Source: Jeotgalibaca sp052266715
Lineage (GTDB): Bacteria > Bacillota > Bacilli > Lactobacillales > Aerococcaceae
NCBI GenBank assembly: GCA_052266715.1
Contig: JBQPRB010000001.1
DNA: 64,000 nt
Reading direction: 5' to 3' (one strand)
Made by a program: the position numbers and the translations under genes. Positions 42,463 to 50,456 of the stretch are shown one piece after another (positions within the stretch are counted from its first letter, which is position 1; every line of letters starts with the position of its first letter). The notes below the pieces were generated by a model. It did not search any database. It had not been told where the DNA came from and was given only the letters and a program-made list of their open reading frames with translations.

Positions 42463-42491
42463 ATCATACCATGACTTTCAATTATTTACAA
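42463..42491 (-). promoter_or_regulatory. promoter of cshA, followed by a ~200-base leader
   Basis: TTGTAA, 17 bases, TATGAT with an extended TGG before the -10, on the minus strand. The transcript would carry about 200 untranslated bases (42256-42456) containing AT-rich partial palindromes around 42345-42385. No gene lies between cshA and the murF terminator. Confidence 0.6.
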
Positions 42492-42554
42492 ATTTAAACC
42501 TTCATTATGTGAAAACCTTTTTAATGTGTTCGCTTCCAAAAAAGGCGTTTTTAA

Positions 42555-42600
42555 GCAAAAAGACACGCCTAGCACTAAAGAATAGCGTGGGCGTGTCTTG
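42555..42600 (-). terminator. terminator of murF
   Basis: AGACACGCC / GGCGTGTCT arms with an inner AGC/GCT pairing, followed on the minus strand by five Ts. It lies 32 bases after the murF stop. Confidence 0.85.
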
Positions 42601-42631
42601 AAACAAAATTAATAATATTGCTTTCAAAAAA

Positions 42632-44011
42632 TCATTGTTCCCTCAGAGCTTTTACAACCGACAGCAAATCAGTTCCGAAACTGGACTTGATTAAAATTTG
42701 GTCATTATGGTCGAGTGTTGCTTTCAGCTCTTCTATTAAAGGTGCCTTATCTCCGGTGAAATAATGCAGTTGATTTGTCGGGAATTTGCTTTCAAGGGCC
42801 TGGTACAGCGGTGCAATTTCGTCTCCATACAAATAAACTGCGTCGAAATCTTCCGGTTCCAGGGAAGCCGATAAGCTCGCGTGAAGTTCTGCAGATTTCT
42901 CGCCCAGTTCACGAATATCTCCCAAAAGAACAAACTTACGGCCTTCGCGCGGTAGTTTCGCATAAGCTTCCAGAACTGCCGTCATCGAGGTTGGACTTGC
43001 ATTGTAAGCATCATTCAATAATTGGGAACCATTGATTCCTTCTAGCCATTGACTGCGGTTTTCGGTTAATTCAAAATGTTCCAGATAACCTTTTACTTCC
43101 AACATGGATAAGCCAAAATAGTCGGCAATCGTCAATGCTATCAAGGCATTTTGGACATTGTACTCGCCCAAAACAGGAATTTCCAATATTTCACCATCGT
43201 CTAAACTCACTTTGAATGACGTCGCATTTTTACCACTCTCGATGCCGTAAGCAAAGACAGTCGCGGTATGATCGATACCAAAAGTACGTTTGTGATAGTT
43301 ACCATCAATCGGCATCTCTTCGCGGATCAAGGGCTCATCGATTGGGTAAATGAACAATCCATCAGGTTTAAGCCCGTCAAGGATTTCCAGCTTGGCTTTG
43401 GCAATGTTCCGGCGGCTGCCTAAATATTCCAGGTGGCTTTCACCAATAATTGTGATTGCCGCAACATCCGGTGTCGCCAGCTTACTCAAGAATGAAATTT
43501 CACCATGATCGGACATACCCATTTCCAATACCAAAATTTCAGTTTCTTCCGGCATTTGTAAAATTGTAAATGGTAAACCAATCTCGTTGTTGAAATTTCC
43601 TTTCGTCTTGTGCACTTTGAATTTCGCTTCCAAAACAGCGGCGGTCATATCTTTGGTTGTTGTCTTCCCATTACTGCCTGTAATTGCAACGACTTTTGGA
43701 TTGATTTCGCCCAAATAATATTTAGCCAAATCCTGCAAAGCCGTTAAAGTATCATCGACCAAGATAATCGCGATGTCTGGTGGCGCCTCAGCTTCTGGAC
43801 GGCTCCATAATGCGGCGGTAGCACCGTTGGCGATTGCGGACTGAATATAATCATGACCATCGGTTTCCCCTTTTAACGGTACAAAGAGACTGTCACTTGT
43901 CGCTTCACGCGAATCAAAAACGACGCTTGTTATTTCTGCGAAGCGGTTGGGGGAACTATAATCGATGGCTTTCACTGCTTTTACAATATCAATAATACGG
44001 ATTGGCTTCAT
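42632..44011 (-). CDS. murF: UDP-MurNAc-tripeptide D-alanyl-D-alanine ligase
   Basis: Mur ligase of 459 residues adding D-Ala-D-Ala to the cell-wall precursor. The ATP loop AITGSNGKTTTKD, the central ESHLEYLG and the C-terminal DAYNASPTSM motif are all present. ATG 44011 sits 9 bases from the GG of AGAAGGG; the earlier ATG 44020 is too close to that site. It follows ddl, which makes its D-Ala-D-Ala substrate, with a hairpin between them. Confidence 0.95.
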   Translation of the reverse strand: MKPIRIIDIVKAVKAIDYSSPNRFAEITSVVFDSREATSDSLFVPLKGETDGHDYIQSAIANGATAALWSRPEAEAPPDIAIILVDDTLTALQDLAKYYLGEINPKVVAITGSNGKTTTKDMTAAVLEAKFKVHKTKGNFNNEIGLPFTILQMPEETEILVLEMGMSDHGEISFLSKLATPDVAAITIIGESHLEYLGSRRNIAKAKLEILDGLKPDGLFIYPIDEPLIREEMPIDGNYHKRTFGIDHTATVFAYGIESGKNATSFKVSLDDGEILEIPVLGEYNVQNALIALTIADYFGLSMLEVKGYLEHFELTENRSQWLEGINGSQLLNDAYNASPTSMTAVLEAYAKLPREGRKFVLLGDIRELGEKSAELHASLSASLEPEDFDAVYLYGDEIAPLYQALESKFPTNQLHYFTGDKAPLIEELKATLDHNDQILIKSSFGTDLLSVVKALREQ

Positions 44012-44034
44012 TTGTGTCATCCCTTCTCTGCAAG

Positions 44035-44063
44035 AAAAACCGCCTCATAGGAGAACGGCTTTT
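44035..44063 (-). terminator. hairpin between ddl and murF
   Basis: AAAAACCG/CGGCTTTT with an inner CTC/GAG pairing, and a T-run on the minus strand. It could reduce read-through from ddl into murF. Confidence 0.65.
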
Positions 44064-44075
44064 CACATTATACGT

Positions 44076-45161
44076 TTAGTCTACTTGAACACTCGTGATT
44101 TTCCCAGAATAACGTTTAAGGGCTAATTGGATTAACTCCTCCACCAAATCGCTATACTTCAAGCCTGCATGTTCCCAAAGAAGAGGATACATGGAGAATT
44201 GCGTAAATCCAGGCATCGTATTTACTTCATTGATGTAGATTTCGTGGTTACTTGTCACAAAGAAATCACAACGGCTCAAGCCACTACCATCCAAAGCGCG
44301 GAATGCTGTGGCAGCATATTCCTGCAGTTTTTCAACTAGTTCTTCTGGCAGATCAGCGGGAATATTCAATTCCACTGAGTTATTGATGTATTTTTCCTCA
44401 TAGTCATAGAAATCTACTTTTTTAACGATTTCACCAGGTACTGAAGCATTCACATCAGAGTTACCCAAAATCGCGACTTCTACTTCGCGGGCTTCGATTC
44501 CTTGTTCCACAACCACACGTGAGTCATATATAAAAGCTTTTTCAATCGCGGCTAAAAGTTCTGCTTGATTGGATGCTTTAGAAATACCCACGCTTGAACC
44601 CATATTGGCTGGTTTGACAAACATTGGGTAAATTAAAGACCCTTCGCAACGTTGGAAAATTTCTTCTTGCTGGTTTTGCCAATCAAATTTCGTTACCGGT
44701 ACATAGGGAACTTGCGGTAAGCCAGCTTGTTGGAACAGCTGTTTAGAAACGATTTTATCCATCCCTGCTGCACTTGCAAGCACGCCGCAGCCCACATAAG
44801 GCATATCCAACACTTCAAAAAACCCTTGAACTGTACCATCTTCACCGTTTGGTCCATGCAAAACAGGGAAAATAACAGCGTCTTCGGATTTAATCGCCGC
44901 AGGAGAAATTTTGATACCAATTGAACTTTGACCTTCTTCTGTAGCCATTTTTTTGACATCGCCCGCTGTTAATCGTAACATTTCTGATTCTTTAACGGGT
45001 TCAGTCAATGTTTCACCTTGGATCCATTCTCCGTCACGCGTAATATAAACAGGTACAACATCATAGTAATTATAGTATATTTCTTTCACGATGGAGTGGG
45101 CAGTTAGAATGGAAATATCATGTTCCGCACTCTTGCCTCCGTATATAAGAAAGATTTTCAT
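44076..45161 (-). CDS. ddl: D-alanine-D-alanine ligase
   Basis: ATP-grasp ligase of 361 residues. Active-site segments include GGKSAEHDISI, VKPANMGSSVG and YINEVNTMPGF. The residue that separates D-Ala from D-lactate ligases is Tyr258 in YDYEEKYIN, predicting a D-Ala-D-Ala enzyme and so the vancomycin-susceptible type of precursor; many lactobacilli have Phe here. An AAGGAG site precedes ATG 45161. It is upstream of murF on the same strand. Confidence 0.95.
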   Translation of the reverse strand: MKIFLIYGGKSAEHDISILTAHSIVKEIYYNYYDVVPVYITRDGEWIQGETLTEPVKESEMLRLTAGDVKKMATEEGQSSIGIKISPAAIKSEDAVIFPVLHGPNGEDGTVQGFFEVLDMPYVGCGVLASAAGMDKIVSKQLFQQAGLPQVPYVPVTKFDWQNQQEEIFQRCEGSLIYPMFVKPANMGSSVGISKASNQAELLAAIEKAFIYDSRVVVEQGIEAREVEVAILGNSDVNASVPGEIVKKVDFYDYEEKYINNSVELNIPADLPEELVEKLQEYAATAFRALDGSGLSRCDFFVTSNHEIYINEVNTMPGFTQFSMYPLLWEHAGLKYSDLVEELIQLALKRYSGKITSVQVD

Positions 45162-45261
45162 TATTTTTCTCCTTAAGTTATAAAATTATCAAAGTTATTG
45201 TACCACAATCTTTTTACCGATAACATTAGAAAAGAACCTGCCAGACATTGCGGACAGGTCC

Positions 45262-46011
45262 TTATTTTAACTTATATGTCAGTTTCCACGAATCTTTATC
45301 TGCGTCATAAGTTAAGTCCCCGATTGAAGACCGTTCGTCGAGGCTCCCTTCCAGCATGCTAAGCTGATCTTCCACTACAAATAACGGTGCGGAATAAATG
45401 GCCCCAATCACAGTCATTTGGCGGAATGAAATACAAATACCTTCCTTGAACAACCGAATAACCTCTTGCTTATCATCCACCGTGAACGGCGAAACCAGGC
45501 GTTCTTTTTGGAAAAATTTACGTTTTCCATTTACCTTTTCCTTCATTCGTTGCGTAATCGATTCGGTAAATAAATCCCAGAACTCCTCCAAGTGGCGGTA
45601 GTAAACTTTGGCAAAATTATTTGGTAACGTTAAATAGATATAATTATTTTGAAGTTTATAGTAGAAAGGGGAATGAAGGTAGTTATGCGCATGGGCAATA
45701 TACAAAATTTCCGAAATCTCGACTGGTGTCAACTGGTGTAACATTTCAATATTCGAGTAATCAATCCAGCACGGTTTATTTACATCTTGCGAAATAGATT
45801 TTAAAAATTTAACGACATTTTCTTGTTCTTTAATTACATTGAAACCTGTGTAGTTATCATAAGTGCTTAGGGGATGTTTGTAATTATTGAGTAAAAGCAG
45901 ATTCTGAGGGATACGTTTCAGGGAAATAGCTTCAATCATATTTACAATCCCTTTACTTAGAACATTATTACCAACTGTGTCATAATATACGTAAACGATC
46001 TGTTCTGGCAC
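45262..46011 (-). CDS. hypothetical protein of unrecognised family
   Basis: Protein of 249 residues that I do not recognise. It starts at GTG 46011, 7 bases after AAAGGGG. It looks soluble, with no signal or membrane segment, and is rich in Tyr and Leu. The middle reads EISEILYIAHAHNYLHSPFYYKL, an aromatic and His-rich helix-like stretch, followed by a basic patch KEKVNGKRKFFQKER near 160. It stands alone, divergent from the SUKH protein gene and 100 bases upstream of ddl. Codon use does not stand out. Confidence 0.7.
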   Translation of the reverse strand: MPEQIVYVYYDTVGNNVLSKGIVNMIEAISLKRIPQNLLLLNNYKHPLSTYDNYTGFNVIKEQENVVKFLKSISQDVNKPCWIDYSNIEMLHQLTPVEISEILYIAHAHNYLHSPFYYKLQNNYIYLTLPNNFAKVYYRHLEEFWDLFTESITQRMKEKVNGKRKFFQKERLVSPFTVDDKQEVIRLFKEGICISFRQMTVIGAIYSAPLFVVEDQLSMLEGSLDERSSIGDLTYDADKDSWKLTYKLK

Positions 46012-46187
46012 TGGACGTCCCCTTTCTTTTTTAATTTATTATTTATTGTACTATAATAAGAGACTACACGAGTCTCAGCATCATGTTAATATTATTACAA
46101 TTATATATCTTTTCAAAGCGATATGTAGAAAGAAATAGTTAAGTTTACGGAAATATTCAAAACCACCCACGAAAGGAGAGGTCAGTC

Positions 46188-46925
46188 ATGGCTTCCCACC
46201 TGATTCCCACAGCATCCGAAAAAAATTTAAATCTTCTTTTGAAAAAAAGACCTTTAACCTCCACCCTGACAACAGCTGATTTACCAGAGAGTTATTTGCA
46301 GCTTTTAACTGAACAAAATGGCGGCTATGTCAAAAACATGGTGGTGCCAACCCAAGAACCGACATCAGACGGACTGGATTGCGCGCATCTGCATTATATA
46401 TTGGGTTTGCATGAAAATAAAGAAAAATCACTGCCTTATCAAGATTTTTTGCCGGATTACTTTATTATTTTCAGTTCTCACAAAGGTTGTTACTTTACTT
46501 TTGATTATTCAAGGGGAGAGGTAGAGCCTGCTATTCGGTATTTGGATACCGAAACTGATAATTGGCAAGTTGTGGCATCCAATTTTACTGCCTTTTTAAG
46601 TAACTTGCGTCCGGGAAAAATCACGGTCCCTTTCGAAGGGCAGTTGACACGAACAGAGGCCGAGCATGCTTTTTTAACAGCGGGAGAGCCAGATGAACTG
46701 GATGTGCTCTGGGCACATCTGGAAGATACGGATGATAAAGAGTGGTATTTTGACTGGATTCAGTATTTTGCGCAAATTCCAATGTTCCATCAATCGGCAT
46801 TTGGTGCCCTGGAAACGCAAATTCTATATTTCCGATTGGATTTACCGCAAAATGCTGATAAGGTTTTTAAGTTTTTTCCAGAAAAGAGCGACTGGATTCA
46901 AGAAGAATTGGCAGCTGATTTTTAA
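46188..46925 (+). CDS. SMI1/KNR4 (SUKH)-family protein
   Basis: Protein of 245 residues. The N-terminal 140 residues resemble the SUKH fold (LPESYLQLLTEQNGGYVKN and LPDYFIIFSSHKGCYFTFDYS). In polymorphic toxin systems such proteins are immunity proteins, but stand-alone copies occur in many Firmicutes with unknown roles. AAAGGAGAGG precedes ATG 46188. No toxin, WXG or deaminase gene is next to it. The C-terminal 90 residues are not recognised. Confidence 0.7.
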   Translation: MASHLIPTASEKNLNLLLKKRPLTSTLTTADLPESYLQLLTEQNGGYVKNMVVPTQEPTSDGLDCAHLHYILGLHENKEKSLPYQDFLPDYFIIFSSHKGCYFTFDYSRGEVEPAIRYLDTETDNWQVVASNFTAFLSNLRPGKITVPFEGQLTRTEAEHAFLTAGEPDELDVLWAHLEDTDDKEWYFDWIQYFAQIPMFHQSAFGALETQILYFRLDLPQNADKVFKFFPEKSDWIQEELAADF

Positions 46926-46933
46926 GACAAAAA

Positions 46934-47072
46934 ACGACGATTAGCTATTTAGAAAATTGCTAATCGTCGTGAATTTGCGATTTTACGCCAATTAGATAGT
47001 CGTTTGTTTCCTAAGCGTCGCCTTTTTGAAAAATCACGACTATCAGCCCACACAACAAAACTTAATCGTCGT
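46934..47072. repeat. 51-bp-period alternating-word array E (ACGACGATTAG)
   Basis: Forward copies at 46934, 46985 and 47036 (ACGACGATTAG, ACGCCAATTAG, ACGACTATCAG) and reverse copies at 46960, 47011 and 47062 (CTAATCGTCGT, CTAAGCGTCGC, TTAATCGTCGT). Each series steps by exactly 51 bases. The first pair forms a perfect 11-12-bp stem; later pairs are degenerate but remain in register. Loops (15 bases) and linkers (14 bases) are not repeated. It lies between convergent SUKH and rpmE2 genes. Confidence 0.8.
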
Positions 47073-47110
47073 GCCTGCCAACTAAGAAAAATTATAAAAC
47101 CCGATACCAC

Positions 47111-47141
47111 AAAAAAACCAGCCCTCTCGGACTGGATTTTA
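47111..47141 (-). terminator. terminator of rpmE2
   Basis: CCAGTCC/GGGCTGG stem flanked by complementary A and T runs, followed by seven Ts on the minus strand. Confidence 0.88.
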
Positions 47142-47150
47142 CGCTTGAAA

Positions 47151-47414
47151 TTAAGCTTCTTCTGTTTCTGTTTTGAAACCGTATTTCTTGTTGAAACGGC
47201 CCACGCGTCCTTCTGCTTGTGCAAATTTTTGACGACCAGTGTAGAACGGATGAGAATCTGAAGTAACTTCCATACGGATCAATGGATATGTGTTTCCGTC
47301 TTCCCATTCAACAGTTTCGCCTGAACCTTTTGTTGAGCCTGACAAGAATTTGAACCCTGTAGAAGTGTCCATGAATACTACTTGTTGGTATTTTGGATGG
47401 ATTTCTTGTTTCAT
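47151..47414 (-). CDS. rpmE2: 50S ribosomal protein L31, type B
   Basis: Ribosomal protein of 87 residues. It begins MKQEIHPKYQQVVFMD and has the HPFYTGRQKF segment of L31. It lacks the CxxC zinc motif and has the extra loop of type B L31, the form that can replace the zinc form under zinc limitation. GGAGAG precedes ATG 47414. Placement near rho and murA matches other Firmicutes. Confidence 0.95.
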   Translation of the reverse strand: MKQEIHPKYQQVVFMDTSTGFKFLSGSTKGSGETVEWEDGNTYPLIRMEVTSDSHPFYTGRQKFAQAEGRVGRFNKKYGFKTETEEA

Positions 47415-47625
47415 CGTTATTTCTCTCCTTTTTGCCCTGAGATATTTCCTAAATCAGAGATATTTTTTGACTTGCGTCTATAACATTAAGATAATACCAC
47501 GCATATTTTTTTAATGCAAGGTTTAAATGATGGTGTTTTTATTTTTCCCGGAACCTACAAGGTTACTGTTATGAAGGCACCCATATGTTAAAATAGAGAA
47601 AAAGAAGTTGTCAGGAGGAATAGAT

Positions 47626-48480
47626 ATGCCGTATATTATCACGACTGAAAGTGGCTCCGATATTTCCCAAGAATGGATTGATCGTTACAATATCCAAGTC
47701 GTTCCCATGCACGTGACTTTAGGTGATAAAACAATAGACGATGGCAGTATTCCCGTTGAGGAGATTTATAAATATTACGACGAGACAGGAACATTGCCAA
47801 AAACATCGGGATCAACCCCCGAAGATTTTCGCGTTTTATTTGAACGGATTTTTGCCGAAAACCCGGATGCGACTATCATCCACGTTGCGTACTCTGCCGT
47901 CACAACCGTCTCCTATAATTCGGCGCGGATTGCTGCAGAAGATTTTGAGAATATCCACCTTGTGGATAGTAAAAATGTAAGTGGTGGATTGACGGCTGTC
48001 GTGGTAGCAACCGCACAGTTCATCGAAGAAAACCCCACTGCAACCCCCGAAGAGATTGTTGCCTTTGTTGAAGATGTAAGGGAGCGGACACGTTTTGTCT
48101 TCTTACCACAAACACTGACTTACCTAAAAGCGGGTGGACGTGTGTCCAATGTCCAATTTTTTGGTGCCAGCCTTCTCAACATCCATCCGACCATTGCACT
48201 GAAGAATGGGCAGTTAATTGCTTCTAAAAAATATCGCGGGTCTTTCCACCGTTGTATAAAAAATGTTATTAACGACTTCTTTAAAGATTATGATATCATC
48301 CCCGAAACGCTGACCATCGGAGGAACACCGGGCATGAGTGCAGCCGATAGAGAAGTGGCGCTTAAGCAAGTGTCTGAGTTCGGTTTTAATAATCCCCATA
48401 GCTTTGATGCTGGTGCTGTCATTTCCAGCCACGGTGGTCCCGGTGCATTTGGAATTATTGCAATCGAGAAGAAAAAATAA
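47626..48480 (+). CDS. DegV-family fatty-acid-binding protein (FakB-like)
   Basis: DegV fold protein of 284 residues. DegV/FakB proteins hold a fatty acid for phosphorylation by FakA. The lipid-binding lid and loop motif KTSGSTPEDF lies near residue 62, with FLPQTLTYLKAGGRVS and a C-terminal ISSHGGPGAFGI. An AGGAGG site precedes ATG 47626; the frame to 47608 starts within it. It is on the plus strand among minus-strand genes. Confidence 0.9.
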   Translation: MPYIITTESGSDISQEWIDRYNIQVVPMHVTLGDKTIDDGSIPVEEIYKYYDETGTLPKTSGSTPEDFRVLFERIFAENPDATIIHVAYSAVTTVSYNSARIAAEDFENIHLVDSKNVSGGLTAVVVATAQFIEENPTATPEEIVAFVEDVRERTRFVFLPQTLTYLKAGGRVSNVQFFGASLLNIHPTIALKNGQLIASKKYRGSFHRCIKNVINDFFKDYDIIPETLTIGGTPGMSAADREVALKQVSEFGFNNPHSFDAGAVISSHGGPGAFGIIAIEKKK

Positions 48481-48496
48481 CGAATCGTACCAAACC

Positions 48497-48531
48497 AAAA
48501 AGCGGGGCTGGGAGTTATCTCCCTGCCCCGT
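48497..48531 (-). terminator. strong hairpin downstream of degV and the thioredoxin-like gene
   Basis: CGGGGCTGGGAG/CTCCCTGCCCCG arms with a four-base loop. Five Ts follow on the minus strand only, so it best fits the end of a minus-strand transcript that has passed through the structured region at 48566-48731. Confidence 0.75.
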
Positions 48532-48565
48532 ATCTATTTACGAATACTTCAACGCAAACGTGCTC

Positions 48566-48731
48566 AAAAAGGCAGCCCCGACGCCACTTTATCATGGTTG
48601 TTGCTGCTTCAGCAGCTTACAAACATGATACACTTGGGCGTCAGCCCACAGTGCCCCCATAATAATGCTCAGATGGTCTGCGACCATCCTGTGCTTATTC
48701 GTTCCAGTGGTTCGGGGCTAAACGCCTTTTT
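48566..48731. repeat. 166-bp structured palindromic element
   Basis: Termini AAAAAGGCAGCCCCGA and TCGGGGCTAAACGCCTTTTT are near-perfect inverses, differing by a GTTT-type insertion. Inside are a long stem GACGCC/GGCGTC with TATCATG/CATGATA and a TGCTGC/GCAGC tip, then a separate hairpin GATGGTC/GACCATC near 48672-48688. The result is a three-way junction. It follows the thioredoxin-like gene stop. It could be a 3' UTR structure, a small RNA or a non-autonomous mobile element. Confidence 0.55.
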
Positions 48732-48753
48732 CCCACTCTCGCTTTTTTGCATA

Positions 48754-49116
48754 CTATGCTAATAATTCTGTTAATTTTTCTTCTGATGCACCGCTGTCGA
48801 TGTTCAGGTTTGTGAATGCGTTTGGTCCATCGATTGTAACAACTTGCGGAACCAGTGGCACTTCCATTCTGTCGCGAAGAGCTTTAATTTCTGCATCAGT
48901 CGGTGTATGTAAACTATTCAAGTAATGAATAGTTAAATCGTTTTGCGCGCGTACGCTATCCAATTTTGGAACAAACTTTTGACAAAATGGGCAAACGGGT
49001 TTTCCGATGTAAAGAATTGTTTTTTCACCGTTTTCCAAACGTTCTTCAACTTGTTTTGCTGTGAGCTCCACAAAATTGCTGACGGTCTGTTCATATTGTT
49101 TTTGTTTCTCATCCAT
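48754..49116 (-). CDS. thioredoxin-fold protein (CPFC motif)
   Basis: Small thioredoxin-like protein of 120 residues, no signal peptide. The redox motif is CPFC in IGKPVCPFCQKFVP, with a VPLVPQVVTID cis-proline loop. It resembles the PedC/BrcD-type accessory proteins of lactic acid bacteria, but no bacteriocin genes are near, so a general cytoplasmic role is as likely. AAAGGGGAG precedes ATG 49116. It follows rho by 39 bases on the same strand. Confidence 0.82.
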   Translation of the reverse strand: MDEKQKQYEQTVSNFVELTAKQVEERLENGEKTILYIGKPVCPFCQKFVPKLDSVRAQNDLTIHYLNSLHTPTDAEIKALRDRMEVPLVPQVVTIDGPNAFTNLNIDSGASEEKLTELLA

Positions 49117-49155
49117 GTTGGCATCTCCCCTTTTAAATAATACTAGCATGGATAT

Positions 49156-50406
49156 TTATTTCATCAAAGCAATACGTTTGATGAAATCTGCGTTGTTTTT
49201 TGTGGTACGTAATTGTCTCAAGAACTCTTCGGTATACTCCAAAGTATCGCCTCGCATCGTTTTACGTAGCTTCCAAACTGTTTCCAATTCTTTTTGCTCC
49301 AGCAGTAAATCGTCACGTCTTGTACCAGATTTCTTGATATCAATAGCCGGAAATACACGGCGGTCTGCAAGTTCACGTGAAAGCACCAATTCAGAGTTCC
49401 CTGTTCCTTTAAACTCTTCATAAATGATATCATCCATCCGACTACCTGTATCAACCAAGGCAGTTGAAAGAATGGTTAAACTGCCACCATCTTCAATATT
49501 ACGTGCAGCTCCAAAGAATTTTTTTGGTTTATAAAGTGCAGCAGGGTCAATCCCTCCACTGAGTGTTCTTCCACTTGGAGGTACAACCAAATTATAGGCT
49601 CGTGCTAAACGCGTAATACTATCCATTAAAATGACAACATCGCGTTTATCTTCAACAAGGCGCATAGCGCGTTCCAGCACTAGTTCGCTCACGCGTACGT
49701 GATTGGCAGGCATTTGATCAAAAGTAGAGTAAACAACATCACCTTTTACACTGCGCTCGATATCGGTTACTTCTTCTGGTCGTTCATCAATCAAGAGCAT
49801 AATCAATTCAACATCAGGATAATTTTCGGTGATGCCATTCGCCACACTTTTCAGCAATGTTGTTTTACCAGCTTTTGGTGGTGCGACAATCAAACCACGT
49901 TGCCCGAAACCGATTGGAGAAATTAAATCAATCATCCGATTGGCAACACTCTTTTGATCTGTCTCCAGGTTAATCCGTTTATTTGGATAAATGGGTGTAA
50001 GACCAGGAAAATGCGAACGTTCTTTTGCTTCATCGGGATTCTTTCCGTTAACGGTGTTGACTTGCATAAGCCCATAGTATCGTTCAGAAGGTTTTGGAGG
50101 ACGGGCTTTACCGCCTACTTTGTCCCCGTTCCGCAGATCGAATCGGCGGATTTGGGAAGAAGATATATAAATGTCTTCCTGACTCGGAGAGTAGTTGATT
50201 GGTCTTAAGAAACCATATCCTTCCGAGGAAATAATGTCCAAGATTCCTTCCGTCATGAAAAAACCTTGTTTTTCTTCTTGCGCACGGATAATTGCATGTG
50301 CAAGTTCTTTTTTCGTCATTTGACTATAATAAGGAATTTTGTACTCTTTTGCGTATGTGTAAATCTCTTTTAACGTCTTTTTTTCAAGCTCCTGTATGGA
50401 AAGCAT
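49156..50406 (-). CDS. rho: transcription termination factor Rho
   Basis: Hexameric RNA helicase. N-terminal Rho domain (MLSIQELEKKTLKEIYTYAK), RNA-binding cold-shock-like domain (EGILDIISSEGYGFLR) and RecA-like ATPase with Walker A APPKAGKTT and LIDERPEEVTD. ATG 50406 is chosen by comparison with Bacillus Rho; TTG 50415, which has AAGGTGAG close before it, or ATG 50430 are alternatives. It follows murA as in many Firmicutes. Confidence 0.93.
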   Translation of the reverse strand: MLSIQELEKKTLKEIYTYAKEYKIPYYSQMTKKELAHAIIRAQEEKQGFFMTEGILDIISSEGYGFLRPINYSPSQEDIYISSSQIRRFDLRNGDKVGGKARPPKPSERYYGLMQVNTVNGKNPDEAKERSHFPGLTPIYPNKRINLETDQKSVANRMIDLISPIGFGQRGLIVAPPKAGKTTLLKSVANGITENYPDVELIMLLIDERPEEVTDIERSVKGDVVYSTFDQMPANHVRVSELVLERAMRLVEDKRDVVILMDSITRLARAYNLVVPPSGRTLSGGIDPAALYKPKKFFGAARNIEDGGSLTILSTALVDTGSRMDDIIYEEFKGTGNSELVLSRELADRRVFPAIDIKKSGTRRDDLLLEQKELETVWKLRKTMRGDTLEYTEEFLRQLRTTKNNADFIKRIALMK

Positions 50407-50456
50407 GTCTTCCAAGACTCTCACCTTCATTCTCGTTGTTTTTGAATTTTTGGTAC

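Noticed and set aside
48502..48530. terminator of degV on the plus strand
   Set aside because: The hairpin is strong, but no T-run follows on plus; the T-run is on minus, so it was assigned to the minus-strand transcript.
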